Shown here piece after piece: positions 56,838 to 64,000 of a DNA stretch of 64,000 bases (positions are counted from its first letter, which is position 1; each line of letters opens with the position of its first letter). The position numbers and the translations under genes are program-made. The DNA lies in assembly GCA_003241385.1 (NCBI GenBank), contig QFPO01000017.1:1-64000 (forward strand), written 5' to 3'. The notes under the pieces were generated by a model. The model was given only the letters and a program-made list of their open reading frames with translations. It did no database searches and was not told the DNA's origin. The DNA is from Rhodanobacter denitrificans (GTDB lineage: Bacteria; Pseudomonadota; Gammaproteobacteria; Xanthomonadales; Rhodanobacteraceae).

Positions 56838-58631
56838 CTACGCGTCGTCGGCCGGCATGATGATGCGCGCGGGTCGACCGATGCCTTCGAGCAGATAGAG
56901 CAGACCGCCGCCGTCAATGAGCTCCAATGGTTTATCGTCGGCAAATTTGTAGGCATCACTGCCATAGCTACTCGTGGTGACGATAATTCCCTTCTTTGCC
57001 CCTTCGTTGAGTAGTGTGCCGTAAAGATCACGGATGGCCGACACTCCGACGGTGCCACGATAACGCTTGGCCTGGATAACCACCTTTCCGCCAAGGACCG
57101 GTCGAGTATCGAACGCGATCGCGTCTACACCACCGTCGCGGCTCGATCGAGTAAGTTTCGTTTCTAGACCCATCTCGGTAAAAAGGTTGCCGACCAGCGC
57201 CTCGAACTCAGATGGACTCAGATCCATGAGGTTCGGCCTTGCATCCAGCCGGCTGAGAATGTCAGCCTCCGCTATGAAGCGAGGATCGACCATGTCGAAC
57301 TCGATCACAGGGCGTATGGGCCTCGCCTCCTCCGGCTGGGCCGATACCTGTGCGCCTAAATTCTTCAGGCACGCCTGGGCGTCGACCCGTGCGAGATTCA
57401 CAGCCTGGAAATTTTCCTTGGAGACGCGCGCCGAGACCAGATAAGGGCGGATGTCATTTCCGTTCGTCTCGTCGACCTTGTTGATATAACCATTGAACAC
57501 GGCCAGATCGAGGTGCCCTGCCTGATCCGCCTCGAACACTTCGTGAAGCGTACGCAAGGCGGTCTGCGCGACGATTTCTCGATAGATCGCCTTGATCTCT
57601 GCGGGCTTGCGGTTCTTCACATCAACCGCTTTCCGCGCCTTCACATATCGGTACTCGACGGCGGCAGGTACGATATCCGGTGTTGGAAGCTCGAAATCGA
57701 TAACCAGCTGCCTGCTCTCCGCTACGTAGGCAAGCCGGAACTGACTGGGAAACCCGGCCGGATAGTCGGAGTTCCCCAGCACCATCTCGTTGTAAAGAAC
57801 GACGCTCTCAACTTCGCCCTCCTTGTAAGCACGCTCGAGGCTTGAAACCTCTTCATCGCGCTGAGCTCGCTTTGACGCAAAAGACTCGGTGGCGAGGCGA
57901 TGATGCGCTCTGAGATTCGCGACCTCCTCAGAGTGAACGCGTTTGCGCTCGAGAATTTCACTGTCATAAGCAGCCCGATGCGCAGCGCGAATTGCGACCA
58001 CCTTTTCGACAGCCTGATCGTACGCACGAACTGCCGTCGCGTGAGCTGATCTGACCTTGGCGACGTCCTTGTCATATCGCCCTCTCAAACCCAGAAGCCG
58101 CTCGAAGAATGACATCGGCTTGACCTGGGCTGCCAGCAATTCATCCAGTGAACTGGGCGGCACAGGATCCTTCAACGAGGTGTTGGGCTTGTAGTCTGGC
58201 AGCGTCAGTTCTGGCAAGGTCAGTGTCGGCCCCGGATCATGTAGTCGGAGAGAATCGAACTCGATTCGATCATCGACCGCCAGCGTCGCGGCGAGAAGGC
58301 TCTGCAACGCATCGACCGTTTCGGCAACTTCAATCGTCATCGCCTCTGCGTTGGCTTCCGCATCCAAATGAGCGGCCTGCACGGCATCGCGCGCGCGCTG
58401 TTGGTGCGCCCGCACCGCTTCTCGTTGAGCGCGCTCCCGAGCCCTGGCTATGCGAGCATCCTGTGCCGTGGCAGCTCGTACCTCCGCTGCTCTAGCGCGT
58501 GCGGCGGCGGCCCGGCCTTGTTCTGCGCGTCGCAGAGCGGCAGCGGCGGCGCGTTCACGCGCATTGGCTTCCCGAACTGATTGCGCATGTGCCCTGACAA
58601 GCGCCCCCACGATCCCCGTTCTGCGCCCCAT
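56838..58631 (-). CDS. Mrr-type restriction endonuclease fused to coiled coils
   Basis: 597 residues. Two long Ala/Arg/Glu-rich coiled-coil stretches (about 15-100 and 185-275) flank and precede a middle domain (about 280-460). The C-terminal 130 residues are an Mrr_cat (PF04471) domain: LSPSEFEALVGNLFTEMGLE, then GGVDAIAFD (catalytic D503), VIQAKRYRG (Q520-x-K522) and GIIVTTSSYGSDAYKFA. The PD-(D/Q)xK site is intact. Such proteins cut DNA, often methylated or foreign. The coiled coils may sense or oligomerise (inference). Lower GC than neighbours; likely accessory. Confidence 0.88.
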   Translation of the reverse strand: MGRRTGIVGALVRAHAQSVREANARERAAAAALRRAEQGRAAAARARAAEVRAATAQDARIARARERAQREAVRAHQQRARDAVQAAHLDAEANAEAMTIEVAETVDALQSLLAATLAVDDRIEFDSLRLHDPGPTLTLPELTLPDYKPNTSLKDPVPPSSLDELLAAQVKPMSFFERLLGLRGRYDKDVAKVRSAHATAVRAYDQAVEKVVAIRAAHRAAYDSEILERKRVHSEEVANLRAHHRLATESFASKRAQRDEEVSSLERAYKEGEVESVVLYNEMVLGNSDYPAGFPSQFRLAYVAESRQLVIDFELPTPDIVPAAVEYRYVKARKAVDVKNRKPAEIKAIYREIVAQTALRTLHEVFEADQAGHLDLAVFNGYINKVDETNGNDIRPYLVSARVSKENFQAVNLARVDAQACLKNLGAQVSAQPEEARPIRPVIEFDMVDPRFIAEADILSRLDARPNLMDLSPSEFEALVGNLFTEMGLETKLTRSSRDGGVDAIAFDTRPVLGGKVVIQAKRYRGTVGVSAIRDLYGTLLNEGAKKGIIVTTSSYGSDAYKFADDKPLELIDGGGLLYLLEGIGRPARIIMPADDA

Positions 58632-58910
58632 GTGCCCCCCGGCACTGGCTCATCCTGACCGCATACTAGCAAAAGCCCAGGAACGGAGCTGTATACCTCT
58701 ACAGTCCGATGCGATTGCAGTGGCCATCCAGATCGCTCAAGTCTCGCGTATGGCCATCAAGAGTTCAGATTGCATCGCAAATCAGGCAGGGCTGCAGCTT
58801 TTTCGTTATAGGCTGTGATTGGGTTAGCTGCATTGTCGGTGTCGCTACTCCATCGGCCGGTCTTTTCGCGAGGAAAGATCACGCATGCGGTCGCGACCAA
58901 CTCGCACTAC

Positions 58911-59741
58911 TCACGCCCGCCCCGCGTCGATCGCATCCTGCAGACGTGGAAACAGCGGCCGGAAACCGAGATCGTCGCGGATGCGGCGGCCGTCGAGCAG
59001 GGCGGCGAATGCCAGACCGCGCTCCGGCGTCGTACCGTCCGGCGGCGGTTGCCCCACCGAGGCGAACAGGGTCGCCAGATCGGGGGCTTCGTCGTCCACG
59101 ACGTTGTAGATGCGATGCGCGGGCGACGGCGCATCGAGCACGCGGATCACCGCCTGCGCGACGTCGGCATGGTGGCCGATCGACATGCGCTGGGTCGGCG
59201 GGAAGGTCCGCATGAACGGCACGACGTCGGCGATGTGCGGGTCGCCATCGCCGTAGACGAACGGCAGGCGCAGGATGCGTACATCCAGGCCGTCGACCGA
59301 CAGCAGCATGCGCTCGGCCGCGAGCTTGCTCTGCGGGTAGGCATCCACCGGCGCACAGGCGTCCTCTTCGTTCGCGATGCCGCCGCCGTTCGGCCCGTAG
59401 ACCAGGCCCGTGCTCGTGAACACGAATCGCCCCACGCCGGCGTCGCGACAGGCCTGGGCCAGATGCCGTGTGCCGAGATCGTTCACGGCATGTGCCTGCT
59501 CGGGCGTCGCGCCGCGGAAGAACGCCGCGCAGTGCACGACGGCATCCGCGCCGCGTACGGCAGCCGAGAGCGAATCGACCTGCATCAGATCGCCGGTCAC
59601 CAGCGTGATGCCGAGCTCGGCAAGGTCGGTGGCACGTGCGCGGTCACGCACCAGCGCATGCACGACATGTCCGTGCTCCAGCAGCCGCCTGGCGAGTCTG
59701 CTTCCCACTTTTCCGGTCGCACCGGTCACTAGAATGTTCAT
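58911..59741 (-). CDS. NAD-dependent epimerase/dehydratase (extended SDR)
   Basis: 276 residues. Rossmann signature GATGKVGS at residues 7-14, then an acidic GDL motif, TSTGLVYG, and the catalytic YPQSK (Tyr-x3-Lys). Extended SDR proteins of this type reduce or epimerise nucleotide sugars or small ketones; the substrate is not predictable. The ATG at 59741 directly precedes the Rossmann motif; upstream codons lack conservation. Divergent from an AraC regulator across 98 bp, which may control it. Confidence 0.88.
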   Translation of the reverse strand: MNILVTGATGKVGSRLARRLLEHGHVVHALVRDRARATDLAELGITLVTGDLMQVDSLSAAVRGADAVVHCAAFFRGATPEQAHAVNDLGTRHLAQACRDAGVGRFVFTSTGLVYGPNGGGIANEEDACAPVDAYPQSKLAAERMLLSVDGLDVRILRLPFVYGDGDPHIADVVPFMRTFPPTQRMSIGHHADVAQAVIRVLDAPSPAHRIYNVVDDEAPDLATLFASVGQPPPDGTTPERGLAFAALLDGRRIRDDLGFRPLFPRLQDAIDAGRA

Positions 59742-59839
59742 GGGGACCACGATAGCCGGCGCCGGCCGGGCCGGATTGGAAAAAGCGGACATCGCACGCC
59801 CGGTTGCGACGAACCCGAACGCGTGACCACAATGCCCGC

Positions 59840-60658
59840 ATGTCCGCGACCCTCGCCCTGCCCGCCTCGATGCCCGTGGTCGGTGCCGCATGTCCGATCG
59901 TGGCGACGACGGTGAGCCATTTCAGGCACGACCGGCGGCGCGTGGCGATGCCGCACGTGGAGGCTCAGGTGGTCGTGCGCTTCGGCCCTTCGCTGCCGGG
60001 CGGTATCGACCTCCATGCGATGGGACCGGGCACGCGCGTGCTGCGCAAGTTCATCCGTGCCGGCCACCGCGCGATCCTCGCGCGGCTGCGGCCGGGCACG
60101 TACGAGGCGGTGTTGGGCGTACCCGCCGCGGAGCTGGTCGGTCGACCGGTGCTGCTCGAGGACCTGTGGGGATCGGCCAGGACGCAACGCCTGCGCGAGC
60201 AGCTCGCGGGCGAGCCCGATGCTCGTGCCGCGATCTCGCTGCTGGAAAGCGCGCTGTCGGAGCGCGCGGCCCGCACGACGGTCGTCGGCGCCGTGCCACG
60301 CTTTCTGCAGACGGCGCTGGAGAAGCTGCAGGTGTCCGGCGTCACGACGGTCGCACGCGAGCTGGGCATCAGCGAGCGCCACCTGCGGCGTGTGCTGCAG
60401 CAGGCACTCGGTGTCAGCCCCAAGGCCTACGCACGGCTCAAGCGCTTCGCGCGCGCGGTGCACGCCGCGCAATCCGGACGCGGGGTCCATTGGTCCGCCA
60501 TCGCGGCCGATGCCGGCTACTACGACCAGGCGCATCTGATTGCGGACTTCCGGTCGATCGCCGGAAGTACGCCGCAGCTGCTGTTGGCGGAGCTGCGGGA
60601 GAGTGAACGCTGGGCGCGCATCGAAAGGGATCAGGTCCACTTTCCGGCCGTCGGCTAG
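59840..60658 (+). CDS. AraC family transcriptional regulator
   Basis: 272 residues. The N-terminal sensor domain (about 1-160) holds VVVRFGPSLPGGIDLHAMGPG, shared with the gene fragment at 55537. The C-terminal AraC domain has VTTVARELGISERHLRRVL and IAADAGYYDQAHLIADFRSI helix-turn-helix motifs. Its last residues (RDQVHFPAVG) are coded by DNA that resembles the end of the transposase-derived element at 63130, so the tail may have been rewritten by an insertion. Probable regulator of the divergent epimerase gene. Confidence 0.87.
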   Translation: MSATLALPASMPVVGAACPIVATTVSHFRHDRRRVAMPHVEAQVVVRFGPSLPGGIDLHAMGPGTRVLRKFIRAGHRAILARLRPGTYEAVLGVPAAELVGRPVLLEDLWGSARTQRLREQLAGEPDARAAISLLESALSERAARTTVVGAVPRFLQTALEKLQVSGVTTVARELGISERHLRRVLQQALGVSPKAYARLKRFARAVHAAQSGRGVHWSAIAADAGYYDQAHLIADFRSIAGSTPQLLLAELRESERWARIERDQVHFPAVG

Positions 60659-60965
60659 AGGGCGTCGCGTCGCCCGCAATCACGCGCGTCCCGCCGCGCT
60701 CCGTACCGAAAGCCGATCACGGTGACGGGCCGGAGTCCGCCGCACCGGAGACGGTCCGGACGATCGCCACTCGCCAGGTAGGTCGCGCTGCGCTCCCCCT
60801 ATCCTGCCGACATCGATCACGTTCATCTTGGATGTCGTTTCATTGGCGCTCTTGATGGGCACGGGCCGTGCAGCACTGCGTGCACCGTCCGACGTGGCCG
60901 GCGTGGCCGCGCGCCCGTACCGCCCGGGTCGCAAGACCGGGCTTCGATGCTGGAGGGCGACTGCC
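60659..60965. other. Region upstream of egtD, gene-free
   Basis: About 307 bp with no credible frame. GGAGG at about 60951 is the egtD ribosome-binding site. No clear promoter motif. Confidence 0.45.
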
Positions 60966-61931
60966 ATGCTCCGTTCGATCGACACTGCCGCGGCTCCCGC
61001 CAGGATGCGGCCGACCTCATACGCGGCCCATGCCGATCTGAAGCACGGCCTGCTTCAACCGCAGGCGCGCATCTCGCCGAAGTATCTGTACGACGCACGC
61101 GGCTGCGAGCTGTTCGAGCAGATCACCCGACTGCCCGAGTACTACCCCACGCGCACCGAGGCGGCGATCCTCGCCGACGCCGGTCCGGCCATGGCGCAGG
61201 CGCTGCGCGGCCATGAAGTGCTGATCGAGCTGGGTGCCGGCAACTGCGAGAAGGTCCGCGTGCTGTGCCGCAGCCTGCGGCCGCGCCATTTCGTCGGCGT
61301 GGATATCGCCGGCGAGTTCCTGCGCGAGGCGGTGCGCCGGCTGGCCGAGGAGTTTCCGGGCCTGGACGCGCGCGCGGTGCAGGCCGACATCACCCGGCCG
61401 GTGCAGCTGCCGGCGGACCTGCCGCCGGCCGGGCGGCTGCTGTTCTATCCCGGATCGTCGATCGGCAATTTCGACCCGGTCGACGCGCTGGCGATGCTCA
61501 GGCGCATGCATGGGCTGCTCGGACCGCGCGGCGGACTGCTGATCGGCATCGATCTGCCCAAACCGCTGCACTGGCTGGAGCCCGCCTACGACGATGCCCA
61601 GGGCGTCACGGCACGCTTCAACCTCAATGTGCTGCGTCACGTCAACCGGCTGATCGGCAGCGATTTCGACGAGGACGACTGGGCGCATCTGGCCTTCTTC
61701 AACGCCGACCAGTCGCGCATCGAGATGCACCTGCGCGCACGCCGCGCGCTGACCGTCACGTGGCCGGATGGCAAGCGCCGCTTCGCCGCGGGCCAGACCA
61801 TCCACACCGAGAACAGCTACAAGTACGCGCTGCCGCGCTTTCAGCACATGCTGGCCGAAGCCGGCTTCACGCCCGGCGAGGTCTGGACCGATCCGCGGCA
61901 GTGGTTTGCGATGGTGCATGCCCGTGTCTGA
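60966..61931 (+). CDS. egtD: L-histidine N-alpha-methyltransferase EgtD
   Basis: 321 residues, the family length. ISPKYLYDARGCELFEQIT at the front, SAM motif ELGAGNCEKV, and LLFYPGSSIGNFDP with DLPKPLHWLEPAYDDAQGVT are EgtD blocks. It trimethylates histidine to hercynine, the first step of ergothioneine synthesis. GGAGG 9 nt before the ATG supports the start. The gene overlaps egtB by 14 nt. Confidence 0.94.
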   Translation: MLRSIDTAAAPARMRPTSYAAHADLKHGLLQPQARISPKYLYDARGCELFEQITRLPEYYPTRTEAAILADAGPAMAQALRGHEVLIELGAGNCEKVRVLCRSLRPRHFVGVDIAGEFLREAVRRLAEEFPGLDARAVQADITRPVQLPADLPPAGRLLFYPGSSIGNFDPVDALAMLRRMHGLLGPRGGLLIGIDLPKPLHWLEPAYDDAQGVTARFNLNVLRHVNRLIGSDFDEDDWAHLAFFNADQSRIEMHLRARRALTVTWPDGKRRFAAGQTIHTENSYKYALPRFQHMLAEAGFTPGEVWTDPRQWFAMVHARV

Positions 61932-63120
61932 CCTGCTGCAGCGTTTCGACGCCGTACGCCGCCGCACGCTGCGGCTGGTCGAACCGCTGTCGGCCGAGGA
62001 CGCCTGCGTGCAGTCCATGCCCGACGCCAGCCCGGCCAAATGGCATCTGGCGCATACCACCTGGTTCTTCGAGACCTTCCTGCTCGAGCACGAGCCGCCG
62101 TTCGATCCGGACTTCCGCGTGCTGTTCAACTCGTACTATCAGCAGGTCGGAGACCGTCATCCGCGCGCGCAGCGCGGGCTGCTGACGAGACCGTCGCTGG
62201 CCCGCGTGCTCGACTACCGCGCGGCCGTCGACGAGCGCATGCGGACTCTGCTGACGCATGATCTGCCGCCGACGCTGGCCGACCGCGTGGAGCTGGGCCT
62301 GCAGCACGAGCAACAGCACCAGGAGCTGCTGCTCACCGACATCAAGCATCTGCTGTCCTGCCATCCGCTGTGGCCCGCCTACGAAGCGCCCGACGCGGCG
62401 CCTGAGCCCGAATCGGAATCCGGGCTGGACTGGCTGCCGGTGCCGCGCGGCGTGCACGAGATCGGCCATGCCGGTGACGGCTTCGCGTTCGACAACGAGC
62501 GGCCGCGGCATGCGATATTTCTGCCGGGCAGCGAGATCGCCAGCCGGCCGGTCAACAACCGCGAGTTCCAGCAGTTCGTCGAAGCCGGCGGCTACGCTCA
62601 GCCGCAGTGGTGGCTGGCCGAGGGTTGGGACTGGCGCTGCGCGCAGCAGCTCGAGCATCCGGGGTACTGGCGACGGACGAACGCGGGCTGGCAGGAATTC
62701 ACGCTGTACGGTGCGCTGCCGCTGCATGGCAGCCGGCCGGTGTCGCATCTGTCGTACTACGAGGCCGACGCCTACGCGCGCTGGGCCGATGCGCGACTGC
62801 CGACCGAGGCCGAGTGGGAGCATGCCTGGACCGATGCGATGGCGCGGCTACCGGCACGCGAAGCCTGGCACCCGAGCGCAGCAACCGGCGAGAGTCTGGG
62901 GCAGGTCTGGGAATGGACGCAATCGGCCTACGCGCCCTACCCCGGCTTTCGCGTCGCCGACGGCGCGATCGGCGAGTACAACGGCAAGTTCATGGTCAAC
63001 CAGTACGTGCTGCGCGGCGGCTCGTGCCTGACCCCACCCGGCCATGCGCGCGCGACCTACCGCAACTTCTTTCCGGCGTCGGCGCGCTGGCAGATGACGG
63101 GGTTGCGATTGGCGCGATAA
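61918..63120 (+). CDS. egtB: Ergothioneine biosynthesis sulfoxide synthase EgtB
   Basis: 400 residues. A DinB-like N-terminal domain supplies the iron ligands: KWHLAHTTW (H46 region) and HEQQHQE (H130, H134). The C-terminal FGE-sulfatase domain (about 195-400) contains RPVNNREFQQFVEAGGY, RLPTEAEWEHAW and GGSCLTPPGHARATYRNFFP. It joins a sulfur donor to hercynine to form a sulfoxide. With EgtD it makes a minimal two-gene pathway; the lyase step must be encoded elsewhere. Start overlaps egtD, so the two are coupled. Confidence 0.94.
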   Translation: MPVSDLLQRFDAVRRRTLRLVEPLSAEDACVQSMPDASPAKWHLAHTTWFFETFLLEHEPPFDPDFRVLFNSYYQQVGDRHPRAQRGLLTRPSLARVLDYRAAVDERMRTLLTHDLPPTLADRVELGLQHEQQHQELLLTDIKHLLSCHPLWPAYEAPDAAPEPESESGLDWLPVPRGVHEIGHAGDGFAFDNERPRHAIFLPGSEIASRPVNNREFQQFVEAGGYAQPQWWLAEGWDWRCAQQLEHPGYWRRTNAGWQEFTLYGALPLHGSRPVSHLSYYEADAYARWADARLPTEAEWEHAWTDAMARLPAREAWHPSAATGESLGQVWEWTQSAYAPYPGFRVADGAIGEYNGKFMVNQYVLRGGSCLTPPGHARATYRNFFPASARWQMTGLRLAR

Positions 63121-63129
63121 CAACAATCG

Positions 63130-63495
63130 AACGGGGTCAGGTTCACTTCCTGAGCAGCCATGGGCGAGGTTGAGCCGATTTCTGACGCAAGGACCGGCGA
63201 CCAGCAGTCTCGGATGAGGCCGATCAGCGGCGACACTGGCCAAATGGCCCGACAAGCCCGGTTCGATCTGCCGAACGCTCAGCATGGATCGTGCGGCGGC
63301 CTATCGATCGCTACTCCGCGAGGCGCTGCCGGACGAGGGCCTGAAAGCCATCCGCGACTACCTGCAGCAGCACGCATGGGGCCGCGATGACTTCCGCGCC
63401 ATGGTCGAAGCCAAGACACAGCGCTTTACCGGCATACGGCCCACTCATCGTCCCCGCAGCGATACGGCGACGCGGTAAGTGAACCTGACCCCGTT
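63130..63495. mobile_element. Non-autonomous element with 19-bp perfect inverted ends and a RAYT remnant
   Basis: AACGGGGTCAGGTTCACTT (63130-63148) and its exact reverse complement (63477-63495) bracket about 330 bp. The interior carries the C-terminal end of a REP-associated tyrosine transposase. It sits exactly between the convergent 3' ends of egtB and the next gene, as a tolerated intergenic insertion. It cannot move by itself. Confidence 0.75.
63284..63478 (+). pseudogene. C-terminal remnant of a REP-associated tyrosine transposase (RAYT)
   Basis: 64 codons resembling the RAYT tail: AYRSLLREALPDE, IRDYLQQ..WGRDDFRAMVEAKT and RFTGIRPTHRPR. The catalytic HUH and Tyr regions are missing, so the gene is inactive. 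It lies inside the element with inverted ends. Confidence 0.75.
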
Positions 63496-63508
63496 ATCTC
63501 TATCCGGC

Positions 63509-64000
63509 TCAGTCGAAGCCGTTGCGACGGATCGTGTCCCAGGGCGGCACGCTGAAGGGCCTGCCGAGGTTGCCCGGACTCAGCCACTCGCCGCCCAGGT
63601 CGCGCAGCGGCGCGGCGTTGTACGCGGCGTCCTCGTCGAAGACGATCATGCGGTGCCCTTCGCTCGACGACGACGGCGCCGCGCTGCTGACCATGATGCG
63701 GCGCCGGTACGGGTCATGCGCGATGCCGATGAAGTAATCACCGGCCGGACGGTTGAGGCGCGTGAGCGCGCCGGCAATCGTGTAGAGCGGTACCGCGTCG
63801 CCGCTGGCCGAATCAGGGAACACGGCGACGCGGCCGATCAGGCTCTGGTCTGCCAGCGTAGATCGGCCGAGCATGAACAGACGCCGGTTGAGCCGGTCGT
63901 GCGCGATGGCGACGGCGCCGCCGACGCCGTTACCGGTGATCATGCGCGTCGGCGGGACGTTGCCGCTCGCCGTCCGCGCGTGGAACACGATGCGGGAGGC
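63509..64000 (-). CDS. Exported protein, 3' end only, ending in RRNGFD tag
   Basis: The gene runs off the right edge; the last 163 residues are visible with the frame open to base 64000. The repeating 'AIAHDRLNRRLFML', 'GIAHDPYRRRIMV' strands suggest a beta-propeller. It ends WDTIRRNGFD, fitting the shared tag (I-x-x-N-G-F-D). Its stop is 14 bp from the transposase-derived element. Confidence 0.6.
   Translation of the reverse strand, partial: ASRIVFHARTASGNVPPTRMITGNGVGGAVAIAHDRLNRRLFMLGRSTLADQSLIGRVAVFPDSASGDAVPLYTIAGALTRLNRPAGDYFIGIAHDPYRRRIMVSSAAPSSSSEGHRMIVFDEDAAYNAAPLRDLGGEWLSPGNLGRPFSVPPWDTIRRNGFD

Overview
The window is high-GC DNA, roughly two thirds G+C by eye. It reads as a chromosomal segment of a Gammaproteobacterium, most likely Lysobacterales (Xanthomonadales), perhaps a Dokdonella/Rhodanobacteraceae-like genome. 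This rests on the proteins (RlmF, Hsp15, a NapEFDABC locus, KgtP, DUF6151, IPTL-CTERM), on many exported proteins ending in a short F..[GA]F[ED] tag, and on a REP-associated transposase remnant. I saw no rRNA, tRNA, CRISPR array, phage or plasmid module. Taxonomy is inference.

Layout. 0-5 kb: a multi-hairpin repeat, an IPTL-CTERM secreted protein, a glutathione transferase, a three-repeat exported protein and a DUF6151 protein. 5-8 kb: an AraC regulator divergent from an Ohr-type peroxide-resistance gene, then an M14 metallopeptidase. 8-13 kb: two tandem paralogous exported proteins, each with one CxxCH motif, that share a leader sequence; then a PNPOx-fold stress protein. 13-27 kb: exported proteins (CSLREA beta-helix, propeller-like protein, two lipoproteins) mixed with housekeeping genes (rlmF, hslR) and a double DUF1801 protein. 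27-33 kb: small accessory genes (RDD, crystallin J1-like, VOC/PhnB plus GST) and a frameshifted class C beta-lactamase-like lipoprotein divergent from an AraC regulator. 33-38 kb: a compact, translationally coupled napEFDABC operon for periplasmic nitrate reduction. 38-44.9 kb: DUF1456 protein, exonuclease III, an orphan ACT protein and a sigma-factor/Ser-Thr-kinase pair.

44.9-51.6 kb: a large exported protein, then a three-gene SPFH / double zinc-ribbon / small membrane protein set that resembles the Bacillus YdjI-YdjG membrane-stress module, then a DUF5655 nuclease-like protein. 51.7-55.5 kb: KgtP-like permease and a di-haem DHOR-family protein with an extra N-terminal domain. 55.5-58.9 kb: a lower-GC patch with a fragment of an AraC gene, an exported coiled-coil orphan and a coiled-coil/Mrr restriction-endonuclease fusion; it looks like an accessory insertion. 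58.9-64 kb: an NAD-dependent epimerase divergent from an AraC regulator, the ergothioneine pair egtD-egtB, a 366-bp transposase-derived element with 19-bp perfect inverted ends, and the 3' part of another tagged protein.

Functionally, the segment suggests an aerobe with nitrate-reducing capacity, thiol and peroxide defences (Ohr, GSTs, ergothioneine), and a heavy investment in exported proteins of unknown function.
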